Below, piece by piece: positions 9,146 through 17,089 of a stretch of DNA of 64,000 nucleotides. Location of the stretch: IMG/VR virus record IMGVR_UViG_3300007512_000016, positions 36,629 to 100,628 of that record; one strand, written 5' to 3'. This DNA comes from a virus. Position 1 is the first letter of the stretch, and each line of letters opens with the position of its first letter. Position numbers and translations under genes: made by a program. The notes below the pieces were generated by a model. That model saw only the letters and a program-made list of their open reading frames with translations. It had not been told where the DNA came from and did not search any database.

Positions 9146-9360
9146 GCTCGACGAATATCCTTCCTCAGCTCCCCCAGGAGAGCCGTCTTCAGCTCCGGGT
9201 TCTCCGTCACGGAAGCAAGCCGAATCGCCTTCCGACGAAGAGCCACCTCGGAAGCAACCCTTCGGTTGCTGTGAGAACCACTGAAAGGCCGGGCGTCTGC
9301 GGATTTCCCAGCGTTGAGCTGGGCTACATCCCAGAGGGTCGTGTCAGGTCGAGAGGACAT
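9142..9360 (-). CDS. Small basic protein with PELxxxLLxxL motif
   Basis: 72 aa from ATG at 9360, with AAGGA upstream. The C-terminal half reads KAIRLASVTENPELKTALLGELRKDI; the same pattern (RL, then PEL, then LL and a final K/D) occurs in the product at 9998-10276. This looks like a small helical hairpin module used repeatedly in this phage's virion-type genes. Function unknown. Confidence 0.5.
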   Translation of the reverse strand: MSSRPDTTLWDVAQLNAGKSADARPFSGSHSNRRVASEVALRRKAIRLASVTENPELKTALLGELRKDIRRA

Positions 9361-9369
9361 GTCTAAATC

Positions 9370-10005
9370 CTAAGCCTTCAGGGGGTTTCCATCATCGCGG
9401 AAGAGACGCTCGATCACGAAGTCCTTCCCGTCCTTCCGGACAGACCAGAGATCCCGCGTCGCTTTGTTGATCAGGGTGTCCGCGGCGACCCGAAGGAACC
9501 CGTTGAGATCACCCAGGTTGGCGACTCGCTTGGTCGCAGCCGGGGGCGAAGGGACCTCTTCCAACCACAAGTGATTCGCGGCGATTGGACGAACCTTGCC
9601 ATCAGGCCAGAGGGTGAAGACGAGACCGTTGTACTCCGTCAAATCACCCGCCGCCGTCCGAACCGTGACCACCTCACCGATGGACTCTCCTTCGGGCACA
9701 TCGTCGTAGGTGAGCACGGAGCCCAGGTTGACCTTGAACCGCACCCGGGTCCCCGCTGGGGGGTGCTCCGGGACCGCGTTGGCCTCCTTCAGCTTGTCGG
9801 TCAGGTTGACCACTTGGCTGAAGTAATCCCCACCTACCTCGTGATCGCTGAAGTAGTTGACCTCAGGGGGGCCGCCTTGGGTTCCCTGAGGGAATAGGGC
9901 CTCCAGACCCGCTTCAGGCACAGGTTCGTCCTCAAGGAAACCGCCGAAAGCATCCCGCTCACCGAACTCGCTGCCCATGAGGCTCTTCCAGAAATCGTCA
10001 TTCAT
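9370..10005 (-). CDS. Hypothetical protein, beta-rich
   Basis: 211 aa from ATG at 10005. An acidic N-terminal region (about residues 1-60) is followed by a beta-rich domain with GTRVRFKVNLGSVLTYDDVP and GEVVTVRTAAGDLTEYNGLV, resembling a KOW/SH3-like small barrel, then a C-terminal helical part with FLRVAADTLINKATRD. It overlaps the upstream small gene by 8 nt. No catalytic residues stand out; a virion role is inferred from context only. Confidence 0.55.
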   Translation of the reverse strand: MNDDFWKSLMGSEFGERDAFGGFLEDEPVPEAGLEALFPQGTQGGPPEVNYFSDHEVGGDYFSQVVNLTDKLKEANAVPEHPPAGTRVRFKVNLGSVLTYDDVPEGESIGEVVTVRTAAGDLTEYNGLVFTLWPDGKVRPIAANHLWLEEVPSPPAATKRVANLGDLNGFLRVAADTLINKATRDLWSVRKDGKDFVIERLFRDDGNPLKA

Positions 10006-10276
10006 TCGAGGCTCCCTTGAGCACCGGGTTCTTGTCCCGAGGAGGACGACCCTGCTCGTGGAGCAGGCGGTCCTGAAGCCGCTTCATTACGTCCGTCCCC
10101 CCAGCGAGGGGCTGGTCGTAACCATGGTCTATCTCATTCGGGTAGATATCTTTCCCATCCGGGTTGCCCTTGTACCCAGCCTCTTTCAATAGCTGAAGAA
10201 GTCCAGATCTCAGCTCAGGCTCAACCTGCCCCAGACGAATCACCTGTCTCTGAAGAGGACTCAGGGGCTTCTGCAT
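9998..10276 (-). CDS. Small protein with PELxxxLLxxL motif
   Basis: 92 aa from ATG at 10276. The N-terminus LQRQVIRLGQVEPELRSGLL matches the helical motif in the 9142-9360 product, followed by a Gly/Asp/Asn-rich segment and HEQGRPPRDKNPVLKG. It lies inside the overlapping string, with its start 56 nt inside the end of the thioredoxin gene in another frame. No known family. Confidence 0.5.
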   Translation of the reverse strand: MQKPLSPLQRQVIRLGQVEPELRSGLLQLLKEAGYKGNPDGKDIYPNEIDHGYDQPLAGGTDVMKRLQDRLLHEQGRPPRDKNPVLKGASNE

Positions 10277-10607
10277 GGGAAGAATTCCGGGTGAAGAGAT
10301 TTACGATGCCCTGCATCCCCACGGCACCGATAGAACGATCAACGGGATCGCCATCCCAGAAGAGGATGAATGTAGGCACCGTCCGGACCTCAAACTGCTC
10401 AGCCAGCTCCATGTCCTGTTCAACATCTACCTTCACCACCCGACCCGTCTTTGAGGCCACCAGAACATCATGGATCTGGATCAGTGAAGGCTCCATCGCC
10501 TTGCAGGGACCGCACCAGGAAGCCGTGAACTGGACCATGACAGGTACATCAGAGTCCAACACGTCCCCCGTGAACTCATCGAAACTAGTGTAGGGAACCT
10601 CGGCCAT
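10221..10607 (-). CDS. Thioredoxin
   Basis: 128 aa with a classical thioredoxin fold: VPVMVQFTASWCGPCKAMEP carries the WCGPCK redox active site, followed by VVKVDVEQDMELAEQFEVRT and the cis-Pro segment VPTFILF. The C-terminal ~20 residues are a Ser/Glu-rich extension. It probably acts in the cytoplasm as a disulfide reductase. It could re-reduce the phage ribonucleotide reductase (31.8-36.0 kb), which ends in a Cys pair, though it is encoded within the virion-gene string. Confidence 0.93.
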   Translation of the reverse strand: MAEVPYTSFDEFTGDVLDSDVPVMVQFTASWCGPCKAMEPSLIQIHDVLVASKTGRVVKVDVEQDMELAEQFEVRTVPTFILFWDGDPVDRSIGAVGMQGIVNLFTRNSSHAEAPESSSETGDSSGAG

Positions 10608-10620
10608 GCCTTGACCCTAC

Positions 10621-10749
10621 TCAACGACGGGGCTGGAGTAGTCTCATTTTACGGCCCCGTTGGGTCAACTCGATGACCCCCGCCGCCAACTCCTGAAAGG
10701 TCAGGGAAGCTGTAAGCCAACGGGACGCGACCCGGGCCTCTCTCATCAT
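10621..10749 (-). CDS. 42-aa protein with RVASRWL motif
   Basis: Short frame from ATG at 10749 that overlaps the stop of the fibre gene by ATGA, the usual spacing in this phage, and ends 14 nt before the thioredoxin start. The peptide begins MMREARVASRWLTASLTF and ends basic. The RVASRWL core matches motifs in four other products here, which argues that this short frame is really translated. Function unknown. Confidence 0.5.
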   Translation of the reverse strand: MMREARVASRWLTASLTFQELAAGVIELTQRGRKMRLLQPRR

Positions 10750-11939
10750 GTCATCTGCCTTGTGACTGTGTAGGACACGTTGCCCGTGTAGCTAGCACTT
10801 GTCGAGATCGTGAACCCCGTCGTTGCCCGGGAGGTCACCGCTGCTGTGAGGCTGGTATCCTCCCAATCGAGATGGACCGCGTAGCTGGTATCAGGCATGT
10901 CAGCGTCGAAGAGAACCGCCTTGGAGGTCTCCGAAGAAAAAGCCACCACAGCCATCACCCCGGACTCCGTCATCGTTCCATCCCCTGTCAGCGTCCCCCG
11001 GGCTCCTCCGATACGAGTACAAGCAATCGTCTCATTGAGAACCAGATTCCCCACCCGAGACCCCACCAGGGTCAGGGTCCGATCTCCGCCGATCGTAATG
11101 GCACCAACGGAAGGGCAGCCGGCATAAAGGAGGCTCCCTGCCCCGTCCAAGTCATTGGTCGAGGCTCCTATCTGAGAGCAACCCACCACCTTGTACTCTG
11201 AAGTCGTGACCGAGGGTCGAGAATTCGCGGTGTCATAGGAGAGCTGGAGGTCTATGACCCGAGCCACCCGCTCCAGGTGAAACGAAGCGCAGTTAGCAAC
11301 CGAGCAGACCGCTGTCGAGCTGGACCCTTCCCAGGACCCGCCGACCACCCGAATGTGATTAACCGCGGAGGCTCGGATGTTGTAGGTCCCGACCCCGGAG
11401 GCAATCAGATCGCAATCGTGGAGGTAGACTCCCGTGCTGGCGACGGTCGAACTGGCCCCACCCACGATGTAAACGCAGTCCTCCCCGTCCCCCGTGTGCT
11501 CCACCCGAAGGTTCCGCAGGAGGGTGAAGAGAGGGATTCCGGACCCCGCCTGAATCGTGATCGTCGGACTGGTTGCGGTGCTGGGCTGGAGAACAACCCG
11601 ACCCAGACCCACCAGACAAACCCCGTCCTCATCAATGGTCAGGTTCTCGGTGTAGGTGCCGGGACCGATCAGGATCAACGTCGGGGAGGCCGCGGTGGCT
11701 CCCGAGACAGCGTCGATCGCTGACTGGATGGTGGTGTACTGAGCCCCCGAGCCTGCCCGGCCGACCATCAGAATGCCAGTGATCGTTTGGAGACCCGCGA
11801 GCTGAGAGAGCAAGAGCCCTGAAGTCTCCACCGCGTCGATAAACTTCATCGCCCCCGCGGTCGCGTCCCGACTCACCGTCAGAGTATCTCCGCTGCCGGG
11901 CTCAATCTGAAGCTGGTCCACCTGGAAGTTGTCGGGCAT
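10746..11939 (-). CDS. Fibre-like protein with beta-helix region
   Basis: 397 aa. Residues ~50-330 form repeated short beta-strands with GPGTYTENLTIDEDGVCLVG, LLRNLRVEHTGDGEDCVYIV and GVYLHDCDLIASG, the pattern of right-handed beta-helix (pectate-lyase-like) phage tail proteins. The last ~75 residues (ETSKAVLFDADMPDTSYAVH ... TTGFTISTSASYTGNVSYTV) match the C-terminal domain of the next gene product. It is likely a tail fibre, spike or baseplate adhesin that recognises the host surface. No lyase active site can be assigned. Confidence 0.75.
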   Translation of the reverse strand: MPDNFQVDQLQIEPGSGDTLTVSRDATAGAMKFIDAVETSGLLLSQLAGLQTITGILMVGRAGSGAQYTTIQSAIDAVSGATAASPTLILIGPGTYTENLTIDEDGVCLVGLGRVVLQPSTATSPTITIQAGSGIPLFTLLRNLRVEHTGDGEDCVYIVGGASSTVASTGVYLHDCDLIASGVGTYNIRASAVNHIRVVGGSWEGSSSTAVCSVANCASFHLERVARVIDLQLSYDTANSRPSVTTSEYKVVGCSQIGASTNDLDGAGSLLYAGCPSVGAITIGGDRTLTLVGSRVGNLVLNETIACTRIGGARGTLTGDGTMTESGVMAVVAFSSETSKAVLFDADMPDTSYAVHLDWEDTSLTAAVTSRATTGFTISTSASYTGNVSYTVTRQMT

Positions 11940-11948
11940 CTTCGGTCC

Positions 11949-12380
11949 TTAGAGGAAGACGTTGTAACGGACGGTGCCGGTAAACGTCGTGCCTGCCTCG
12001 ATCGTGAAGCCCGTCGTCGCCTTAGAAGTAGCCTTGAAAGGAACGAAAGCGTCAGAGTCGAAGAACACCGAGTAGGTAGCGGAGTTGAGAGCCGTCGTGA
12101 AGGTCACGCTCTTGGAAGTCTCCGCGGTGAAGGTCACCTCACCACTGATCGCACTAGTTGAAGCCAAGAAATCCTCCACCGTGGTGTAGGCAGAGCTGAT
12201 ATCGTCCGTGACCGACTGCGGTAGCTCAGTCAGAGAATCCTGAAGCAGACCTGTGGGTGCAGTCAGGTTCCTGACCGAGAGGTTCCCCGAGGAGTCTGAG
12301 ACGATGGTGAAATAGTAGTAGCTGGCACTACTCGCCCCGGAGCGGAACGTGAACTCGCTGAGAATGAGCGTTCCGGCCAT
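11949..12380 (-). CDS. Short fibre-like protein sharing the tail C-terminal domain
   Basis: 143 aa from ATG at 12380. The N-terminal half is beta-rich with FYYFTIV-type strands (SYYYFTIVSDSSGNLSVRNL). The C-terminal half, TAETSKSVTFTTALNSATYS ... KATTGFTIEAGTTFTGTVRY, is a diverged copy of the domain closing the 397-aa fibre protein next to it. It may be a short fibre, or a partner forming mixed trimers. It starts directly at the upstream stop. Confidence 0.65.
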   Translation of the reverse strand: MAGTLILSEFTFRSGASSASYYYFTIVSDSSGNLSVRNLTAPTGLLQDSLTELPQSVTDDISSAYTTVEDFLASTSAISGEVTFTAETSKSVTFTTALNSATYSVFFDSDAFVPFKATSKATTGFTIEAGTTFTGTVRYNVFL

Positions 12381-12694
12381 TACCAGACTCCGGTGGTCTC
12401 GTAGCCCTTCTTCTCAAACCACTCGCTGAGACGAACCATCGCTTCCTGGTCCTCGGACCAAAGTACGAGATGATCGAACTCTTCTCGGATCCCGAGGTCC
12501 AAGATGGGCTCAACGCCGCCGACCTTGGTCTTCCCATCCCGGTAAAGATGCAGGAGCTTCCCCACACCCCGCCCGTCTCGCTCACCATTGAAGAAGACCT
12601 TCACCCGGTACTCAGGGCGAGCCTGAGCCTCCAGCCACCGTCGAGCCACGGTGCGGGCGAGGACAACTCGATGAACTGAGAGGATCGTGCTCAC
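12380..12694 (-). CDS. Small hypothetical protein with TVARRWL motif
   Basis: 104 aa from GTG at 12694. The N-terminus VVLARTVARRWLEAQARPEY contains the RVAxRWL-type motif found elsewhere here, followed by a beta-strand YRVKVFFNGERDGR and an alpha/beta region ending SEWFEKKGYETTGVW. It is the first gene of the fibre unit; a TATTCA-like -10 lies about 30 nt upstream. No known family. Confidence 0.55.
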   Translation of the reverse strand: MSTILSVHRVVLARTVARRWLEAQARPEYRVKVFFNGERDGRGVGKLLHLYRDGKTKVGGVEPILDLGIREEFDHLVLWSEDQEAMVRLSEWFEKKGYETTGVW

Positions 12695-12741
12695 GTCTAT
12701 CCAGGGTTTCTACTCCTGGCCCTGAATAGACCGAATATCGA

Positions 12742-13353
12742 CTAGTCCAGCAGGTAGGTCATCGTGGACTGGCATTGGGGACGCTGAACTTCACGCAACA
12801 TATTTAGATTCTTATACACATACCGGAACAAATCCGCATACTTCTGGCACCCGCCGGCTTCATCCAGGCGTTTGATCGACCGCAAGAACCGGTGCCTGAC
12901 CAACCCCTGAGAGACCCCCAGCCTCTTCGCCACCTCGCTCTGGCAGGTGGTCTCAAACATCAGCAGCATAATCTGAACATCCAGAGGGTCATCCAGTGTC
13001 CGTTTGAGGACGACCTCCAGCTCCCCCTGCTTCAGAGGGGGCAGCTCAATCAGGTACCGAATCCGGGCCGACGCCCGCTTCAGCCGGTAGCTGACCGTCG
13101 GTTGACTTACTCCGAAAATCGCTGCGATATCCGTCTGCTTACGACGCTTGAACACGTACAGCTCAATGAAATCCGCCTCGCGGTGAGGGATGCTCCGAAG
13201 AGCCTCCCGGACTCGCTCCATCTGGGCTTCCTGCACATCATCCAGATGATCCCGATGAGAGATCCCCAGGGCACCCAACCCGTCCTCGTTGGAAAACCGT
13301 GCCTCCAACTCCGCGGGATCCAAAACCTTGTGACCGCCCCACCAACCTCGCAT
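12742..13353 (-). CDS. Sigma-70-like factor with two HTH domains
   Basis: 203 aa from ATG at 13353 with GGAGAGGT upstream. Residues ~55-105 (ALRSIPHREADFIELYVFKR then RKQTDIAAIFGVSQPTVSYR) look like sigma region 4: a helix ending in a conserved acidic-Leu pattern and a helix-turn-helix. A second HTH, QSEVAKRLGVSQGLVRHRFL, lies near residue 140. No region 2 is evident, so it could be a region-4-only regulator or an atypical sigma directing RNA polymerase to the TATA-type phage promoters. It sits next to the NusG-like gene. Confidence 0.7.
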   Translation of the reverse strand: MRGWWGGHKVLDPAELEARFSNEDGLGALGISHRDHLDDVQEAQMERVREALRSIPHREADFIELYVFKRRKQTDIAAIFGVSQPTVSYRLKRASARIRYLIELPPLKQGELEVVLKRTLDDPLDVQIMLLMFETTCQSEVAKRLGVSQGLVRHRFLRSIKRLDEAGGCQKYADLFRYVYKNLNMLREVQRPQCQSTMTYLLD

Positions 13354-13362
13354 ACCTCTCTC

Positions 13363-13902
13363 CTATTGATCTTCCAACGGGGAAAGAAAAGCCCGCGGGA
13401 TGGTTTGGACACTCTTCAGTGATCTCATGGTGAACATCACCTTTGCATGATCTCCGTCAAGAAGCAAAACCTCGCCCTCCAGAGACGAGTAAAGACCGTC
13501 GTTGACAACGACGGTCATTCCTTCCTCGATATCGGAGGCGATTTGCTCCGCGAGCTGCTTCCTCATGTCGTCAATAGAACGCTGCTGGACGACCTTGAGG
13601 GTCCGGACCCTTCCGGGCTGAGAGAGCACCGACCGGACATAAGGGCAATCGCGCTCCAGGGCGACATAATCCGAATCCCCCAGACCCGAAGCAACGAAAG
13701 CGTAGCCCTCCATGAGACAAATGGAGACAGTCCTCTCTTGCTGAGTAAATCGGACGCAGGGGACAAAGACAGGGTGGCTTGAATCCACCCCGAGATGATC
13801 TCGGAGGGCTTTTTCCAAACCGCCCTCTCGGGCAAGGGCCTCCCCGGCACTTGTCAGTTCAAGAACCACCCAGGTCGGTGCATCACGCAGGTCGCCTGTC
13901 AT
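13363..13902 (-). CDS. NusG/RfaH-like transcription elongation factor
   Basis: 179 aa. The N-terminal NGN-like domain starts TWVVLELTSAGEALAREGGL and includes LMEGYAFVASG, equivalent to the conserved pGYvFv strand of NusG. The C-terminal KOW domain reads EEGMTVVVNDGLYSSLEGEV. NusG-family proteins bind the RNA polymerase clamp and affect pausing and termination, so a phage copy may promote processive or antiterminated transcription of phage operons. The length fits the family. It overlaps the end of dnaX and follows the sigma-like gene direction. Confidence 0.75.
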   Translation of the reverse strand: MTGDLRDAPTWVVLELTSAGEALAREGGLEKALRDHLGVDSSHPVFVPCVRFTQQERTVSICLMEGYAFVASGLGDSDYVALERDCPYVRSVLSQPGRVRTLKVVQQRSIDDMRKQLAEQIASDIEEGMTVVVNDGLYSSLEGEVLLLDGDHAKVMFTMRSLKSVQTIPRAFLSPLEDQ

Positions 13903-15241
13903 CGTGACTTAGACGGTCCAAGAGAGTGCCAAGTTCAACCCGAAACTGCTCCGGGGACAACATCCCCCGCAACCCCATCGGGGTTGGCTGATCCTCCAGC
14001 CGCTTTCGAGTCTCCCGGTTGACTGCTCTCTCATCAACGTGTACTCCTCCGATGTTTCGGACTTGTAGGGACACCTTACCGGGATCATCTCCCGAGGGAG
14101 CCTCAGCTTTCTCCGGCTGAGACTTCACGGCGGGTTGTGGAACAACAACCGCAGCCGCGGGGGTCCTAACAGGAGTACCCACTCTTATCTGATGAAGCAA
14201 CGAGAGATCACATCGAAGCGTGGCCTCTGAGGGGCGGGCCAGTCTGGAAGACATGTGAGTCGCGAAGGCCACGAGAAAGCTACCATGCAGCTTCCCTGCT
14301 GATTTCACACGGGTTTTATCCAGGTACAAGGGGATGGAGCCGGCACCCAGAACCGCCCGGTAAGCCACCATGAAGAGATCAGTCAGGGCGTGGTAAACGC
14401 TCGCCGGGCTCGTCGAGCGCAGGAGACCGTCCACCGCGACCTGACAAGCCGCTTCATCTTGACCGATCTGCTCAAGAATCGCTAAATAAGCGTCGAAGGC
14501 CCCCAGATTCAAGACGCGAGCCGTATTGGTCCGGTCCACGCTGCCAAACTTCGCGACGGTCTCCATCGCTTTGATGGCTCCCCGGAAGTGGCACTTCTTA
14601 ACGGCCGCGATCAGCTCCAGGGTCGCTCTGTCATAGACCACCGACTCCTCATCGCAGATGTAGGCGAGGCGGTCCGCGACCTGCTCTGGCGTACATTTTT
14701 TGATGGTGAACGAGGGGGCACAACGATCGAAGATCGTCGCGCTCATGCTCTCCGGAGCCGTCGTACAGAAGATGCAGATCAGCCACTTGTCCTCCGTCCC
14801 GGGGATGCAATCCTCCATGACCTTGAGGAGGGCGTCCAGGGCTCCCTTGGAGAGCTGGTGAGCCTCATCAAAGAGGTAGATACGACGGGTCCCTGAGAAC
14901 GTCGCATACTGGAGGCTCTCCACGATCCCTCGGATATCCTCCTTGCCGCTGTTCGTAGCGGCGTCCACTTCCACGAAAGACTCAGAAGACCCCGACCGGA
15001 GGATGTTTCGACAGGAGAGGCAGGCGTCGCAGGGATTACCCCTCTGCGGATCATCGCAGAGCAAAGCTCGGGCGAGGATCCGGCCCATCGTCGTCTTGCC
15101 CGACCCAAAAGGCCCAGAAAACACGTAGCTCTGCTCAAACCCGGCCCCTGCCGAGACGATCTCCCGCAGAATCGCCGCGTGGGATTCTTGACCCACGACG
15201 GCTTCATAGCCCGCCGGCCGATACTGAGTATCCCACGCCAC
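13883..15241 (-). CDS. dnaX: DNA polymerase III gamma/tau-type clamp loader ATPase
   Basis: 452 aa from GTG at 15241, fixed by AGGAGG. The N-terminus YRPAGYEAVVGQESHAAILR is typical of DnaX. Walker A is GPFGSGKTTMGR; a zinc-binding set (CDDPQRGNPCDACLSC) follows; Walker B is IYLFDEAHQLS; sensor 1 is CIFCTTAPES; the arginine-finger segment is FDRCAPSF (SRC motif with D for S). Residues ~370-452 are a Pro/Ala-rich linker and short tail, much shorter than bacterial tau. It loads the phage clamp with the delta and delta-prime subunits encoded at 36.1-37.7 kb. Confidence 0.93.
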   Translation of the reverse strand: MAWDTQYRPAGYEAVVGQESHAAILREIVSAGAGFEQSYVFSGPFGSGKTTMGRILARALLCDDPQRGNPCDACLSCRNILRSGSSESFVEVDAATNSGKEDIRGIVESLQYATFSGTRRIYLFDEAHQLSKGALDALLKVMEDCIPGTEDKWLICIFCTTAPESMSATIFDRCAPSFTIKKCTPEQVADRLAYICDEESVVYDRATLELIAAVKKCHFRGAIKAMETVAKFGSVDRTNTARVLNLGAFDAYLAILEQIGQDEAACQVAVDGLLRSTSPASVYHALTDLFMVAYRAVLGAGSIPLYLDKTRVKSAGKLHGSFLVAFATHMSSRLARPSEATLRCDLSLLHQIRVGTPVRTPAAAVVVPQPAVKSQPEKAEAPSGDDPGKVSLQVRNIGGVHVDERAVNRETRKRLEDQPTPMGLRGMLSPEQFRVELGTLLDRLSHDDRRPA

Positions 15242-15261
15242 GAGGCACCTCCTCTAAGAGA

Positions 15262-15846
15262 CTACGCCTCTGCCGCCACTTCCAGGCTAGCTTCCTCGGG
15301 CTCCGGAGCGGAATCGGCCTCAACCTCCGGACCGTCACCCGGGACCCTCTTCGTCGCAGGCTTGGGAGCCTGCAAGAGGTTCAGGATGTTGTTGCCGTCC
15401 GCTACTTCATCCTGGCTGTCCACGGGCGGGAAGAGGGCCTTGATGCCGTGCCTACGGATAGCATCCCGGAAGCCCCAGGCGTCGGGCTTCCGGAGCTTGG
15501 TCTTCGTCTCTCCAGACTCCGTGTCCTCCTCCGCAGAGCAGGCACAGAGAGCCGAGTCCATCCAGGCGTCCTTCTCCCTGGACGAAGCCCGATCCCAGAG
15601 ATCCGCCGACAAGATGATGAAGAAGGCGTACTCGATCCGGACCTCGCTGAGGCCCCCCAGCACGCCCGGGGCCCTCTTCACCTGGAAGGGGATAGCGATC
15701 CCGTTCTCCTTCGGAGCCGTGTCCCGAAACATCACCGCGATCCCGTCAATCACCGCGACGAGATCATGGTGGTCCTGAAAGACCCGGTCCTTCATCGACT
15801 TCCAGATAGTGTCGTTAGCAGGATAGAACTTCACAGCCATCTTCAT
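15262..15846 (-). CDS. PhageMetallopep-like protein lacking the zinc-binding histidines
   Basis: 194 aa from ATG at 15846, immediately after the primase stop. The segment EYAFFIILSADLWDRASSRE followed by KDAWMDSALCACSAEED aligns by eye with the putative phage metallopeptidase family, whose core reads roughly F-I-I-DlW ... LidHELcHc. Here the HELCH positions read SALCA, so zinc catalysis is unlikely. The C-terminal part is acidic and Ala/Pro-rich. It probably has a binding or DNA-associated role in the replication operon. The family call is by recollection of the motif and needs a profile search. Confidence 0.5.
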   Translation of the reverse strand: MKMAVKFYPANDTIWKSMKDRVFQDHHDLVAVIDGIAVMFRDTAPKENGIAIPFQVKRAPGVLGGLSEVRIEYAFFIILSADLWDRASSREKDAWMDSALCACSAEEDTESGETKTKLRKPDAWGFRDAIRRHGIKALFPPVDSQDEVADGNNILNLLQAPKPATKRVPGDGPEVEADSAPEPEEASLEVAAEA

Positions 15847-15848
15847 CC

Positions 15849-16577
15849 TCACAGGTAAGTCGCGAGGGCCTGTCGCAGACCCTCCGAACCGGTTTTTTCC
15901 CAAATCTCACCAGGATCTCCGCCACCTCTGTAGCGTACATCCTGGCACGTAATACCAGCAGCCCTCAGGGAACGGAGGGCTCCCCAATATGTCCGCTTGG
16001 TTTTCTCGTCCACCCAACCCAGCACGCCCTTCCGCCCTGTAGGGTCCTCGTCGTACACGACGTAGACCGAACCCCGGAGAAACCTCCGGAGGAAGGTAAC
16101 GTGCTTTTTCGACAGACGGGCCCACATAGACGCCAGCACCGTGTCCTCCTGAGGGACTACATGACTCAAGGCTCCCAGGTCAAAGAGACCCTCGCAAACC
16201 CAGACGTCGCCGCCCGTGTGAATCTGGGTAGCCGCTTCAAAATCAAGACCCAGGAACACCGGATTCCACTTGGCTTCTGGGAGCAGAAGCCGGACGAGTT
16301 GCTTCTGCTCCATCCCACGACACTCCGCCCCGATCAACTCGCCTCGGGGCGAGTACAGGGGCGTCACCAGCATTCCCTCCAGCTTCTCCCCATATGAGCC
16401 ATGACGCTCCCGAAAGAGCGGGTCCGGGTGCGGGGTCGGGGGTGGAATGTCCGACCACACGCCCATCCCCAGGCGAAGGGCCAGAGGTTCCGGGACGCCG
16501 CGACCCAAGACGTAGTCTTCACCCACGTAGAAGAGATCCTGAGCCGAAGACACTCGCTCCTGAAGCCACTCCTTCAC
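15849..16577 (-). CDS. TOPRIM-type DNA primase
   Basis: 242 aa from GTG at 16577 overlapping the upstream stop. The TOPRIM core shows GDVWVCEGLFDLGALSHV (conserved Glu) and SVYVVYDEDPTGRKG (DxD). The N-terminal part (GVPEPLALRLGMGVWSD ... GMLVTPLYSPRGELIGAECR) matches the DnaG catalytic-core N-lobe. There is no N-terminal zinc-binding domain and no helicase-binding C-domain, so it is a minimal primase. It would make RNA primers for the phage replisome; neighbours are dnaX and the clamp. Confidence 0.8.
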   Translation of the reverse strand: MKEWLQERVSSAQDLFYVGEDYVLGRGVPEPLALRLGMGVWSDIPPPTPHPDPLFRERHGSYGEKLEGMLVTPLYSPRGELIGAECRGMEQKQLVRLLLPEAKWNPVFLGLDFEAATQIHTGGDVWVCEGLFDLGALSHVVPQEDTVLASMWARLSKKHVTFLRRFLRGSVYVVYDEDPTGRKGVLGWVDEKTKRTYWGALRSLRAAGITCQDVRYRGGGDPGEIWEKTGSEGLRQALATYL

Positions 16578-17089
16578 CGTAGGACCGCCATACCACGGCT
16601 AGCGTTATGAACCACCACGATGCTGATTCCGCTGGGGTCTTCCCCAAGAAACCCCAGAAAAGCTCGATCCCGAGGTACCACCACCACCTCATCTCCCAAC
16701 CAGGAGACCTTGGTGTGTTCCTGGTTCTCGCAGACCCGAGGATCCACAGTCTCCCCCACCAGCACATCGACCGGGAGGAGGTCATAGTACGACAGGTGAT
16801 CCATAGCGGCCTGAAGTCCCTTTGATGTGAGAGGATGGACGTTCCCCCATCCTCGCCGGTCCCCCTCCGTGATTACCGCAGCGACCACGCCTCGGTAGTA
16901 ATTCTCGCGAGCTACATCGCGTCGGAAAGCAGCTCGGATCCTCCGGTTGGTTGAGACCCGATCCACCCAAAGGAAGCCCCTAGTTGAGGATACCAGGAAA
17001 GGAGCCAGATCAGGCTCAACCACAAACTCCGCGAAGAGAGCATTCCGTCTCTGAATCCGGTAAGGCCTCACTAGCAGTAGATCAGCCAC
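16574..17089 (-). CDS. Hypothetical protein in replication operon
   Basis: 171 aa from GTG at 17089. It is alpha/beta with no obvious catalytic motif; notable segments are GVVAAVITEGDRRGWGNVHP, LLPVDVLVGETVDPRVC and DPSGISIVVVHNASRG. The alternating hydrophobic strands suggest a Rossmann-like or nuclease-like fold. It overlaps the primase start (GTGA), so it is likely translated with it; a function in initiation or priming is possible but unsupported. Confidence 0.6.
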   Translation of the reverse strand: MADLLLVRPYRIQRRNALFAEFVVEPDLAPFLVSSTRGFLWVDRVSTNRRIRAAFRRDVARENYYRGVVAAVITEGDRRGWGNVHPLTSKGLQAAMDHLSYYDLLPVDVLVGETVDPRVCENQEHTKVSWLGDEVVVVPRDRAFLGFLGEDPSGISIVVVHNASRGMAVLR

